Positions 21,918 to 34,663 are shown, counted from the stretch's first letter. The stretch: DNA of 64,000 nucleotides from Daedaleopsis sinensis (GCA_033807695.1 CM066302.1:682001-746000); one strand, 5' to 3'. Numbers and translations are program-made. Notes: generated from the sequence alone by a model not told the origin.

Positions 21918-24900
21918 ATGAGCGCAAGACGGAAGTCAATCCGTACCTTACCATATGCGCCACCACCAGCGCGACGCAATGAACAGGCTGAGGGCATTGC
22001 AGGAGGATCACAAGATGCGCTGGAAGACACACGGGCGAAGTGGATACAGGACAGGCGGGAGGAGCTGGACCGAGTGTTTGATGTTCACGATTCTCTGGTG
22101 TGTGTTCAGCATCTCACTCTTGAGTAGGTGCTCTGACCTTCGCATAGATTCGGGAGGCCTTTCATTTGGAGAAGTTTGTGTCCCTCCTTTCTTATGATCC
22201 GAAGGTATGTCTATCCCTGCACGACAGTCCGACCACTTTTGCCATCCACTAGACGGTTAGGGCACGTCTATGTCTCTTTCTCTGTCTTTCTCTCCCGCCT
22301 GGTCGAGACGCACCCTAAGGAGCCGGACGAGACTATGTGTCTCCCCGCTCCTAGCATTTTCACATTCATTCGTCCATTTGCGCGTTTGCAATAGTATACC
22401 GCTCTGCGAGTGGGCCCATGGTATCTGGATTACCCCTTTCTTTGCGGTCGTGCGCCTGCACACGCGCCGCCCAGATGTCGTATACTTCCCTCGCCAACAT
22501 GTGGTGACCTCCCACACGGACACGCCCACTTCGGGCAATGGCTGGTCGTTTCAATCAAGTTTGAAATAACTCAATATACACACACGCTAATGCCTACTTG
22601 CAGACGGCCAAACAAGACCGATCCGACGTCTTCCAGAGGGTAAGTCGTTTTCAATATATCTTCGTAATGTAGCTTCACGCTGTATCGCACAGTTTCAAGC
22701 CCAATACGATCTCGTAGACCATACTTCGTCCGCAGGGCCGTCTCGGCGCACTACCCGGCGCGCCCACACGGAGCGTCTACAAGGTTTGAAAGCGCACGGA
22801 CCCACTACCCCAGCCACTCCTACGAAGATACACAAGCCAGAAGATAGTCCCAGCCCGAGTGTGGCGTTCTGGGATATCAAAGCCGAAGCAAGAACCAAAG
22901 GCAAACTTAGCCAGGGCGAGCCACCAGATGACCCTTCCCTTCACGTGAGCCATGGGAGGAAGGGTAAGCACAAGCAAGTCGTAGTCGAGATACCACCCCA
23001 TCCAAAAACGAAATCGTCTCGACGCGCCTCCGCCGCGGGACTTACTCCGCGGTCTGATGCTGTACCTGAAGCGGACGGGTCGGCGCAGCCTCCTCCAAAG
23101 AAGAAGCGACGGCTTACGCAGGATGCTGCCCCCTCTCCTCGTCACGCACTACGATCCGCTGCCTCGATGCCAAAGCTCACCGCGCCAGATGCACCATTAA
23201 CCGCTCTGTCCGGTCACACGTCAAACGGCGCCTCTCTTGACCATATTACGCAGCCTCCAGCCTCCCCTGTCAAACATCCAGTACCACGCGTCAAACTCAT
23301 AGTACGGAAGCCGGCGACGATACTCACAAATCCTCGACAAAGACCTGCACCCCCCTTGTTCGGCGGTTCGGTCGATGCACTCTTTTCGTCGTTCACGTAT
23401 CGATATGATCGGGACATCGAGAAACCAGAAGACCTGGAACAACTAGATGCGGAGTTGGAGAAGGAGCTAGCGTTGTGGCGGCGCGTCGACGACTTGCGGC
23501 GCCAAGGTCGCTTCTTGGAACGGTCTTCTTATCGGTTTGTGGACCCTCCTCCGCAGGATGCATGGGCGAGCGTTGTCGCCGAAATTGAGCGTCCAGAGCC
23601 GAAGCTCGTCAGCAGCAGAGATATGACGTCCAACGTGGCTGGGAAGATGAAGAAGTACTGGGAGGGGGAGAACAAGGTCGAAGAGGTACGACGGAGGAAC
23701 TTGGCGCGTTCGACTCTCCGGGTGGTCATCGAGCAATGGAAGAAGGCCGTTTACGTGAGTTCCACGAGAACTGGTGCGACGCAAGCTCGGGCTAACCTTT
23801 CCGGCACAGCACGTGCGAGAGCAGGCTCGTCTAGAGTGGGAGGCGGAGGAACGACGACGTGGACAAGAACATCTAAACGCGATTCTCGACCAATCCGGTC
23901 AAATTCTGTCGGTTCAGCTGCATGACCTTGCTCGAGAGTCGCGCAGCCGCTCTCGCAGCGTCTCTACTCACGTTCTCTCCGAGGATGGAGAGGCTGACAA
24001 AGAAGATGACGATGCGTCGGGCTCTGACAAGCCTAGCTCGGACTCTGAGTCGTCTGCAGAAGACGAAGGTATCGCGATGCTCGTACCAGACCTAGAAGTA
24101 GAGAGCTCCTCCCAAGTTGGGCAGTCGCCTGGCAGCGGGAGTATGGAGGTGGATATGAATCTGGAGACGACCACTTCAGGAGGCGAAGAAGACGAGGCAC
24201 ATCCTGTCACGCCAGCCGCATCGGAACCTCAATCCCTAGCGGGGGATCACAACATCGAAACTGTGTATGGGGAAACGAAGTCGACGTCTCTTATCATTCC
24301 ATACGCTGCTAAGCTGCCACTGTCGATGGATATTGACGACGATGCAAACCCACTTGACCCCCCTGCGTCTCTTCCCCCTCCCAACGGGAGCATCCTCAAG
24401 AAAACTCTGCACGATGCTATTGACGTTGACTCGCAGATGGCAGCTTCGCCCACACAGCCCACTGCTGGGCTATCCGATCCTCCGCCCAAGACGATGCCAG
24501 AATCAATCCTTGCGGACTCGGCTAGAGACGTTGTGGTCTTAAGCACAAGAGAGATCGTCGCTCATGATGCTGAGCCACCCACTCCGCTCGTCGAAGGGTC
24601 ACCTCCATCCCTCGAGACCCTCATGACCGCATCGGGTGATGCTACGCCGGCAGTCGACGATGATGTACTAGAGGACGAAGTTGAGGAAGATTCGTCGATA
24701 CCGTACTATCTTCGACCATACGCGGTTGCTCCCGTCGAGTGGGATCCCCAGACCAAGGTCAAGCCCCCATTACTCCTTCGCGGCACCCTTCGTCCGTATC
24801 AGCAGGCCGGCTTGGAATGGCTCTCGAGCATTCACGCGCGTAATCTGAACGGGATCCTGGCTGACGAAATGGGGTTGGGGTGCGTTCGTTCATCTCCTAT

Positions 24901-27529
24901 ACTCGCACCGGTACTAATCGTCTCATTGTGCACGCTGTAGGAAAACCATTCAGACCATCGCTCTGCTTGCACATCTCGCCTGCGATAGGGGTATCTGGGG
25001 TCCGCATCTCATCGTAGTCCCGACGAGCGTGTTGCTGAACTGGGAGATGGAGTTCAAGAAGTTCCTGCCGGGCTTCAAGGTGCTCAGCTATCACGGGAAC
25101 ACGAAGCAACGGAAGGAGCTCCGACAGGGCTGGAACAACAAGCATCACTTCAATGCGTGCATCACCTCGTACACCCTGGCGAGCCGCGACTCGCATGTCT
25201 TCAAGCGAAAAAGGTGGTACTACATGATCCTAGATGAGGCGCATATGATCAAGAACTTCAAGTCCCAGCGGTGGAACATCCTTCTCATGTTCCGCTCGTT
25301 CCGTCGGCTGCTCCTTACGGGTACTCCCCTACAGAATAACCTTACTGAGCTGTGGGCGCTACTGCAGTTCCTCATGTCAGGCACGGACTTCGCGAACTTG
25401 AAGGAGTTTGGCGAGTGGTTCGCCAGTAAGTCAGATGTCTTCAGTCGCAGGGCCGCCTACTGACCGTAATCGCAGATCCTTTAGAGAGAGCAATCGAGCT
25501 CGGTGCCATCGACGACGAGACGCAACAGCGGGTCTCGAAGCTCCATGCGGTGCTGCGGCCGTACCTTCTCCGTCGGCTCAAATGCGACGTCGAGAAGGAG
25601 CTGCCTCAGAAGTACGAGCACATCGTGATGTGCAATCTGTCGAAACGTCAACGCTTCCTGTACGACGAGTTCATGTCTCGCGCAGAGACTCGCCATGACT
25701 TGCAGTCCGGTGTCTACCAGAAGATTGCGAACATCCTCATGCAACTGCGCAAGGTCGTCAATCATCCAGACCTGTTCGAGGTCCGACCGATTGTCACCTC
25801 GTTCGCTATGCAACGCTCCGCGGTCGCGGACTACGAAATCAAGGAATTGCTCGTGCGTCGACGGCTACTCGCGGAGCCCGACGAAGGTGCTCTCAACCTC
25901 GAGTTCCTTGGTCTCCGGTTTGTGGACTTCATAGGGACGTCGCAAATCGCCGCCCGAGAGACGAGGCGTCTCGATGGGACGAACCTCCTCCCTATGATCA
26001 CCGAGGTGCCCGGGGAACCTCCTCCGCGGGATACGCGAACAATCGCTGGCTTCAAGGCCTATAGGGAATTCCAACACCGCGCAGCCACGATCGCGCGCTG
26101 GGCTCAGATAGGGTACATCAACCGTCTTCGATGCAACCGCATGGCTGTGTACAGTGGAGAAACCCTTGCCATGGTCCGACGCTGCTATCAACCGCTTCTC
26201 CCTCCGGACGTCGGATCGAATCCTTCGAAGTATCTGTCAACTCCCGAGAAGGCCAGGTCCGCCGTCACATCGTACGCTGGGCGCGCCGCGGAGATGGCAT
26301 CCACCATTGACCGCTTCGCTTTCGCAACTCCGAACGTCGTTGCTCGCGACTTACCAAACTTAGCCCTCTCCGGCCTCCCGTTGGAAACCCTCGAGGCCAT
26401 CAAGAGACCCGACTTCGACGCTCCCCTCCATCGCGCCAGCGTCAAGCTCTCAATTGCATTCCCGGACCCATATTTGCTCCAGTACGATTGTGGGAAGCTG
26501 CAGGTGCTCGACAAGCTCCTGCGCGAACGCAAGGCCGGGGGACACCGTATCCTCATCTTCACGCAGATGACAAGGATCCTGGATATCCTGGAGATCTTCC
26601 TGAACTTGCACGGTTATCTGTACTTGCGACTGGACGGCGCGACGAAGATCGAGGATCGGCAGTACATCACCGAGCGCTTCAACTCGGACCCGCGCATATT
26701 CTGCTTCATCTCGTCCTCGCGGTCCGGCGGAGTCGGTATCAAGTACGTCATGCATCAGACCCATAGACCCATCGGAAGACAGCCTGCTGACATCTCTGTT
26801 CATTGCAGTCTGACCGGCGCAGATACGGTCATCTTCTACGATAGCGACTTCAATCCGCAGATGGATCGGCAGTGCGAAGACCGGTCCGTCCCTTACACAG
26901 CACACATCTCAGGCACTGACCAACACTGATACCCCTGTAGGGCGCACCGCATCGGCCAGATCCGTGACGTGCACATCTACCGGTTCATCTCCCAGCACAC
27001 CGTTGAGGAGGCCCTCCTCCGCAAGGCGAACCAGAAGCGCGTGCTCGACGACGTCGTCATCCAGAAGGGCGCCTTCGACTGGCGCACCCTCCTAACGGAC
27101 GCGCACGAAGGCGCGCTCACACGTGCCCTCGGGGAGTACGAAGACGACGAGGACGCGCAGGCGGCGCGGATCGCAGCGCGGGAGGAGCTGCAGATGGAGG
27201 ACGAGGACGCGCGCGACTTCGAGGCCGAGGGCGGCGCTGGCGCTGGAGGTGTGAGGACGGAAGTGAGGATCTTGGAGCCGGAGCGGAGAGCGAGTGTCGT
27301 TGCGGACAACACGACGGCAGCTGGACTGTCCAGGGGTGACATCATGGAGCCTTCTGGCGTTGCGGCGGGAAGTCGAGAGGGGGGAGGACTAGGCGGTGGC
27401 GATGGCGAGGGTGAGGCCGAGGCCGAGGGCGATGGCGACGAGGAGGACGGCCGCACGATCGACGACTACATGATCGACTTCGTGCAGTTCGACTCGGAGT
27501 TCTTCTCCGCTGCTGACTGGAATGTGTAA
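21918..27529 (+). CDS. swr1: SWR1 chromatin-remodelling ATPase (H2A.Z deposition)
   Basis: Nine exons (21918-22097, 22148-22204, 22604-22639, 22693-23754, 23810-24879, 24941-25425, 25476-26742, 26809-26883, 26941-27529) join in phase to about 1606 residues, the size expected for Swr1. Early residues [15 protein letters not shown] and [12 protein letters not shown] precede an HSA-type basic helix around 350-480. The split Snf2 ATPase has DEMGLGKT (Lys803), DEAH at 900-903, [37 protein letters not shown], a long insert, then [24 protein letters not shown] and an acidic tail ending [19 protein letters not shown]1 rather than INO80 is favoured by [10 protein letters not shown] and [13 protein letters not shown]. 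It exchanges H2A for H2A.Z in nucleosomes. Intron 2 (399 nt) is longer than usual. Confidence 0.95.
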
Positions 27530-28421
27530 CGCTGATCAATGTCGCGTTCCGCTGTCCGTGCTGTGTCTAGATTTTGCTTGCAATTAACGTTGTGTACATT
27601 CCAGTCCGTGACACCCGGGCCAAACGAGCACTGGGAGTCCTTCTGCCAGGACGAGCAGGCATTGCGTGAAAGTACAGCTGCACTTCGTCTGTGCTTATAC
27701 GAGCCACTTCCCGGTCACGCTGCATAGTGGAGGTGGAACGGATGAAGAGCTTCAAAAGTCGGCGCGGCGAGTCAAATGTAATCTTATCTCGGCAAAGCCT
27801 CCTCCCCGAAATCGGTGCCCGGGGTCCTGCCGGACACTTTCCCTAAGTAATAATAAGCAGTTGGAGACTCGAGTCTCGGAGTCAGAATCACGCTCACGGC
27901 ACCGGATAAACGAAAGTTTTCTAGGTACAGCTGTGTCAATGTAGAGCAGCCGCAGTCGGGAATCTAGACGAATATCGTGGTAGGAGCCAAGAGTACACAT
28001 ACTTAGAGTCTTATCGCCACGTGGGTCCCGTTTCAGAACGTTTGGACGAGACTAGCGCGAGATTCAGAAAGAGCGAGCTAGTTTTGGATCATTGACAGAC
28101 CCTATACAGTCTTCAGGCCTAGTGGGGATTTATGGGCGTTTAGCTCCCAAAAACTGCCAAATAAGGCAGGTGACCCACTGGGCGATGGTGACCCACTGGA
28201 CGCCCGAAGACTGTATATCTTGCATCTGAGATGTCGAGGTGGAACAGGGTGGAACCTGAAGCGGGTTGAACCCGAACGGATAAGTAAGACCGACTTACAT
28301 GATGCGTCTCAGCCCAGAGTACATATGTATAAAAAGCGGTTGACGCGTGGGCAACCACCCAGAACATTCAATAACGGCCGCACCTCTCGCTCTGTCGCTC
28401 CACTCTACCCTCGAGAACTTC
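27530..28421. other. SWR1 3' flank and terpene synthase upstream region
   Basis: No coding gene seen. The first 60 bp (CGCTGATCAATGTCGCGT onwards) are duplicated at 31212-31265 with the SWR1 relic. Confidence 0.5.
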
Positions 28422-29810
28422 ATGATGGGAACTCTGACCCTCTACAACCCTCCTCAGTTCGCTAGCTCTATCCCACTGGCAGACGAGTGAGCTCTCACAG
28501 CCTCGTGTAGTATGCGTGTGCCGTCGTTGACTCCAGATCTCAGGTTTGAACAATATGGCCACGCCGCTGACGTTCATGTAGCCTCTCTTCCTACCACTCA
28601 ATCTTGGCCGGTACGTTCAGGTAGTTCGCAATGGATCCTCCCACTAACAGCGATTATACAGACAAGCTCTGCCATCCGGCTTGGAGAACTCGAACGCACC
28701 CTCCATGAGTTCTTGAAGGCCTCCCGATATCGACCTCCTCACACACCGCGCGACTCGAACCTTCGCCAGAAGATCAAGCTGGAAGTCAACAAATGGCAGA
28801 CCGACATTGACCCGCAGATGAGATTGAAGATGATCGAGACCAGCTGCTCGTATGCAGAGTCGACATACAGCCACACCTCCCTCGACCATCGCTACTACAT
28901 CGCACTCTACACCGCCTGCATGCTCTACGCCGAGGACCTAGGCGAGAGCGACTCGCACGCCGTCATGCAGTTCGCGCGGCGTCTGATCCGTGGCGAGCGG
29001 CAGGTCAACTCTGTGTTCGACCAGCTCGCGGACCTGCTCAAGGACGCCCATTTGTACTGGACCGACGTCGGCGCCGACGCAATCGTGACGGGCACGGTGG
29101 ACGCGCTCTCCGCGACGTCCGTCGAGTTCGCTACCGCGGACATGCCCGTCGCCGCGTTCGCGACCCGCTACCCGTATTATATACGCACCAGGGCGGGCGG
29201 CGGATCGCAGTACACGCACTTCATGTTCATGAGGAGCTGGCGGGAAAACGTGGACTCGTACCTTCAGATCCTACCGTAAGCAGCACCATCATATTCCCAG
29301 GTTCATGTCGGTCACACCTCTCACTTTGGCATCGTCTGGGCTGCAGTGAGATTGAGCACTGGACGCTCGGGACAAAGTACGTGCCTCTTTCCCGGTCGGA
29401 CCCACTCGTGATACTAATCCTCGTGTCTCCCCAGTGACATGTAAGCCTCATACGAAGCCTAAACATCTGACATCGAGCTGAGCAAACGTTCAGCTTGTCC
29501 TTCTACAAGGAGGAGATCGCAGGAGAGAAGGGCAACTACATTCACCTCCGTGCTGCAGCCGAGCAAGTATCACCGTTGGAGGTTCTCCGCCGGCTCACGG
29601 ACGAAGTTCTAGACACTGCGGACCGGATCGAACAGATCGTGGGTGAGGACGCTGAGCTTGCCGCGCTCTGGCAGGGATACCTCCAGGTACGTTCGAAAGA
29701 CCATCGGTTGCAAGGCATAAGTATGCTGATTGGTTGTCGACCAGCGTTACCTCGAATTTTCGATCAGGACACCAAGATATCGCCTCGCTGAACTAGGGAT
29801 CTTCCCTTGA
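28422..29810 (+). CDS. Terpene synthase, trichodiene-synthase (TRI5) family
   Basis: Seven exons (28422-28486, 28544-28610, 28662-29275, 29347-29376, 29435-29440, 29494-29686, 29745-29810) join in phase to 346 residues. The metal-binding NSE triad is NDILSFYKE (Asn259, Ser263, Glu267), the first Asp-rich region reads LYAEDLGES (Glu135-Asp136), and the pocket region shows PYYIRTRAGG. It is a class I cyclase that should convert farnesyl diphosphate to a sesquiterpene in the cytosol; the product cannot be predicted. The fifth exon is only 6 nt (TGACAT) and supplies parts of the Asn-Asp-Ile codons. A second in-frame ATG at 28425 is an alternative start. The first aspartate of the usual DDxxD/E is replaced by Glu. 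Confidence 0.85.
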
Positions 29811-30920
29811 AGCTCGGCTCAAGTTCCCGATTGTGCTAGCGATGATTTCGGTGTTTGGTAGGATTGTATATAGTATATGAGTGTGTCCTGATAGTGCAGT
29901 GCACCATAGCGGTGACATTAGATAACTACCGTTTGAGAGTACATAGTAGTCCTGTATAATGTGATTGCATATTACACCTGTACTATACCGCATCATATCG
30001 ATAGGCCGGATTCATAGGCCCCCCGTTACCACTGTCCGTTTGGGTTGAACTTTTCAACGTTCAACGTTCAACGTTCAACGCCGCCTCTGACAACGCCGCC
30101 TTTCGATGGCCCTTTCTCTTCTCCCGCACTCAATGTCCGTCAGGTCGGCATAGGGTACACATACAGTACGACACATGCGACGGTCGGCGGTCGTGTCGGA
30201 CGGATTTCAACACATCTGCTGCGGCTGAATTTACCCTCCTCCTCCTCGGTATGCTCGGCACCCCAAGTTCAGCCCAAGTGCTCAGCGCAGTGGGGGGGGG
30301 GGCATGCAGGCGACACGGTCTGGATTTTCTCTTGCGTACGTGCTCTTTTTACTACAGTAATTGGGTACTGACATGGACGATCCCTTGCATGCAGATGTTG
30401 ACTATGCTCCTGAGGCCTGAGTCTCTGCGCGCGGTGCGTCCAGTAAGCTCAAAGCTGTGCATTCCAAGAACATCCCGCACTCGTCAAGGCTAAGTTCTTT
30501 GTCAGAACGTCACGGCAGGCCGACAACTGAATTGGTACGGTTCTCTCTCGGCGGTATATCCATGCAAGACGAGAAACGGATCGACGGGTCCCAGCCAGGC
30601 TCCCTTGAGTTCGCATTCTCTTTGGCGGCCAGGGCGGCCATGATTGAAGTGGCTGTCCGCATCTGAGGTCTATTCCTAGTAGTACCCTGACGCCGCCCGT
30701 AGGCTGGAGTTGGGCTGGAGGTTAACCGATGTCAATTTCGCGGAGAAGACGACGGGAATATTGGCAACTTTGACGATGCGGAACATGCATACGTGTCTCG
30801 GCGATATCGACAACAACCGCGTCGGGGATGTCTATGGCGTCGAGCGCGAAGACGCGGATCCAATATCAGCAAGCGACACACGATCGTTAGGACCACTCGC
30901 GACCATCCTAATGTTGCAGG
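29811..30920. other. No supportable gene; short repeats
   Basis: Contains four perfect TTCAACG heptamers at 30053-30080 and a G run near 30291-30302. An open frame from 30710 runs into the SWR1 relic, but its first 70 residues have no recognised relatives. Confidence 0.4.
30053..30080. repeat. TTCAACG x4 tandem repeat
   Basis: Four exact 7-bp copies read directly from sequence. Confidence 0.95.
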
Positions 30921-31265
30921 GCGACTTCGACGCCGAGGGCGGCGCTGGCGCTGGAGGTGCGAGGACGGAAGTGAGGATCTTCAAGTCGGAGCCGGAGCGG
31001 AGAGCAAGTGTCGTTGCGGACAACACGACGGCAGTTCTGGACTAGGGACTGTCCGTGAGTGACATCTTGGAGCCTTATGGCGTTGCGGCGGGAAGTCGAG
31101 AGGAGGGAGGAGTACGCCGCGGTGAGGACGACGACGACGAGGGCCGCACGATTGACGACTACGTGATCGACTTCGTGCGGTTCGATTCCAAGCTCTTCTC
31201 CACTGTAGCGCTGATCAATGTCGCGTCCCGCTGTCTGTGCTGTTTAGATTTTGCTTGCAAAGTCC
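30921..31265 (+). pseudogene. Duplicated 3' end of SWR1 (relic)
   Basis: The segment repeats the SWR1 C-terminus and its 3' flank (source about 27216-27585). [52 protein letters not shown] and the post-stop GCTGATCAATGTCGCG are all recognisable. A TAG after TTAVLD and a frame change break it, the acidic tract is shortened, and the native stop region is deleted. The source coding region lies 3.4 kb upstream in the same orientation, so a local tandem duplication of one gene end is likely. Not expected to make a functional product. Confidence 0.85.
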
Positions 31266-31455
31266 GTGTCTATCTCTTGCTGTTGCGTGTCTTGGTCTAT
31301 CGCTACGCATGTACCCTCGCGATCGTCATATCATCGCTTGTCTTCAGAATCACCATGCTCGCCAAACCCCTTCCCAAGCCGCCGAACCGCAAACATCCCA
31401 CCGAGGCGCCCCCGCTCATCCCGCTCATCCCGCTCACGAAAGCACACCCCTACCG

Positions 31456-34400
31456 CTACCGATGCTCGACATACACCTCGCCCACGAGCACCGCGCTCGC
31501 AGCGAGCATAGCAGCGAGCGAGAGCGGCGCGTTGAGCGCGAGGAACTGCCGCGCGCGCACGCGCACGCCCTTCTGGCGCAGGATGTCGCGCCAGAGGAGG
31601 CCCGCTAGCGACGCGGAGAACGTGAGCGTGAACGCGCCGAAGTTGGACCCGAGCGCGAGCGCGTACACCGCGCCGTCGCGCGTGCGCGCGTCCACGGGGG
31701 ACGGGTCCGCGCCTGAGCCTGAGCCAGAGCCAGAGGGATAGGCCCAGAGCTGGAGCACGCGCGCGAGGAGGATTGTCGCGCCGATGTTCGTCCCGCAAAA
31801 CTGGCGTGTGTGGGAGCACCGAGGGCGCCGTCAGCAGGGGTAACGCGCGAAATGCAAGCGAGAAGGGGAGCAAGGGGCGGGGCAAGCACCACTCACATTG
31901 CACAGCAGACACGACAGGAACCCCATCCCGCCGACGGCGCCGAGCGGGCCCGTGCGCGCGGCCCACGCGCCCCAGCCGCGCGCAAAGAGCGCGACCCAGC
32001 CCTGTGCGGCGAGCCCCTGGACGAGCACGAACATGAGCAGCGCGAAGGGCACGAGCGCGATGGGCAGCCGCGCGGCGACGTGCGCGACGGTCGGGAACGC
32101 GTGTGCGGCGCGCGCGCGCAGTCGATTCGCCGCTGTGAGCGCGTCCGTGCCTGCTTTTGCTTCGAGGGGCGCGATGGGGCCTAGGGGCAGCGAGTGCGGG
32201 GTAGGGGGACTCGACGGTGGGGAGGCGAACGCGGGGTCGGAGGTGGCGAGGAGATCAGCCTGAGGGAGTAGCGCGGGGCTGCGCGAGCTGAGTGCTTCCA
32301 TCTCGTGCCCCTCTAGTGGGTGCTCTACAGGTAATCTTTCTGGGATTGCATCTGCGGGCCCGTCTGCATCGGCGGGCGGGCAACCGGTCGCCGCGTGCTG
32401 CTGCCCGCCCGTCTTGGCAGCGTCGCCGCTCGTGCGCGTGTGCGCCCTCCAGTCGTGATGCACGTCCCTCGCAAGCATGAGCAGTGCCGGGGGCACAGTG
32501 ACCTCCCACACCGGCACGCCCACCGTGCTAGTCCCTACGAGCACCGCGAGCGTCGCGAGCAGGAGCGCGCTGCCGACCGCGGCCCCGCGCGCGTCGACGA
32601 GCGTCGCGCGGACCTCCGCGGGGGAGAGCGCGACGTCGATGCGCGCGGGCACGAGCGCGTGCCCGGGCGTGCGGAACATGTGCAGGAGGAGCGGGAGGAC
32701 GGCGAGCGCGGCGGCGAGGAAGGGGAGCGCGACGTGTGCGGCGTAGGCGAGGAAGGAGAGGCCGAAGGCGCCGGCGAGGACGAGGTTCGTCGGGTTGGAC
32801 GAGACGAGCACGACGGACGCTGCGGGCAGGCAGTGAGTACGGCATGAAATGGTCACCGCGAAGATCAGGGCAGCTTAGTACAGGCAGCAGCCGCAGCAGC
32901 ACGTCTGGGGCACGAGCACGAGCATGAGCCTAAGCAATAGCGCCTCCAAGTGAAATTCTTCTGCACCTCGAGCTCATGATGCGGTCCGGGCATGAACGTC
33001 TGAACGACCGGGGATCGCACATACACCCTCCTACTTGAGGTCGGTCGCATTGACACGCCCACGTAGCATGGAGACGGTTCAGTCGGACATTCTGCACGAA
33101 CTCCGAGTCGTTAACCATCTCGACCCGACCCGGACAATGCGCGGGGCAACTGACATTGCTACAGAATCATTGCCCCCGGCAGACGGATGGCGGGACGAGC
33201 CTCTACGCTCCACGCTCCACGCTCCACGTGTCGACCGTGACTGTAATAGAAGCATGCGACGGATGTGAGCCGAGGGACTGGCCGCGGTGCTGGTGCTGGT
33301 GCTGGTGCGTGCAAGCACGGTGCACCATGCTCAATATCCCTTCCCCGGCGGGGGCTCGGAGGGGCCCGTACGCGCTATGCAGTGGCTCCGGCCTGGAAGT
33401 GCTGACTTCTCGTACGAGGCTTGCGCCCATACGACTCCAGGGGCAGCGTAATGGCCTGCCGGAGATACGGGCGCGCACGAGGATGCAGACGGAGACAGAG
33501 ACGGAGACGGAGACAATGCCGGAGACAATGCCGGAAATGCAGACGGAACCGAGGACAAAGGAAGAGGACGGGGACGCACCCATGTTGGCCGCAGCGAACT
33601 GCGCGAAGATCCACGCCGTGGGCGGGGTGATCCTGCAAATCGAAAGAGCGCACGCGCACGCCAGCCAGCGTGAGTGGGCACGTAGGAGCAGAGCGGGAGA
33701 AGAGCCTCAGCGGCAGCGCACCCGGCCACTCGTGTGAAGTACGCGAGGAACGCCGTCCCGGAGAGTATGACGGGGTCCTGGGGAGGATGCACAGATCAAC
33801 ATTAATATTGACGCGTGGCGTTCGGCGTCCATGCACATGAGCGGTGCGCATAGCTCCGACACGCATGCGACTGTGGCCTTGGAAGATGAGCACGTACGTT
33901 CCCGACGACGACCCCGGAGAGCAGGAAGAAGAGGTAGAGGTACACGAACAGCCGCGGGCCGGAGCCGCCGCCCCTGCGGGCGACCCAGAACGCGAGGAAG
34001 CGCAGGAGGCCGGTCGCGTCGAGCGAGATCGCGAGGTACGCCTGTGTGTGTGTCCGCCCACTCCGTCAGCACGCCCCTCTCGCACCTTCAAATTCACCGT
34101 TCATCAAAGACGAAGGAAAGACCAAAGTAAAACGATGGGGAAAAGGGAACGAGAAGCAGAAGGAGAAGGAAAGTAGAAGGAGAAGAGGGGGAGGGGAGGG
34201 GGAAGGAGACGACGCACGAGGGATAGGAAGAGCGCCATGATGTTCAGCGGCGCGATCCCGCGCGTGCCGAGCACGCCGTCGCGCAGCGTGCGCCCGTCGA
34301 ACGCGCCGCTCGCGAGCAGGAGGAGGACGGAGGCGAGCGGGACGGTGAGGAGGTCGAGGCGGACGTGCCACTGCGCGTGCGTCGGGGTGCGGGTGCGGGT

Positions 34401-34663
34401 ACCCCACGTGGCGGGCACGAGGCGGGCGGCGGCGAGGGCGGCGAGGAGCGCAGGGGGGGCGGGGAGCGGGATGCGGAGGGGGAAGATGACGGCGAGGTCT
34501 GTGGGGAGAGCCCGGGTGTGTTAGCAGACGTGCGGTGCTCGAGTAGAGGAGGACGTGAGGTGGGGGACGGACTGGAGAGGAGGAAGAGGACGAGGGTGAG
34601 GATGGCTTGCCAGCTCCCGACCGACGCTGCCTCAGACCCATCTGCGACTGATGGATCGCTCAT
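31456..34663 (-). CDS. ArsB/NhaD-type (IT superfamily) membrane transporter
   Basis: A minus-strand multi-exon gene running from MSDPSVADGS at 34663 to a TAG at 31456. It encodes many hydrophobic segments with the family signatures ILSGTAFLAYFTRVAG, then ITPPTAWIFAQFAAANMAS joined by splicing to VVLVSSNPTNLVLAGAF, and near the end GTNIGATILLARVLQLW and LGSNFGAFTLTFSASLAGL. These repeated SNPTN and GTNIGA re-entrant-loop motifs mark arsenite/citrate-type ion transporters. A long hydrophilic loop rich in Ala, Pro and Ser separates the halves. The substrate is uncertain (arsenite, citrate or another anion). The region is extremely GC-rich. One intron (32820-33579) is 760 nt, far above the local norm. 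Confidence 0.75.
33480..33545. repeat. Imperfect GGAGAC/GACGGA hexamer repeat in intron
   Basis: Repeated GGAGAC, GAGACGGAGAC and GGAGACAATGCC units lie inside the oversized transporter intron. Confidence 0.7.

Noticed and set aside
22205..22603. Extra SWR1 exon inside the 399-nt intron
   Set aside because: Joining the flanking exons gives a continuous conserved sequence in phase; no inserted frame improves it.
31831..32856. Plus-strand frames across the transporter
   Set aside because: Antisense of recognised membrane-protein exons; Arg-rich, no domains.
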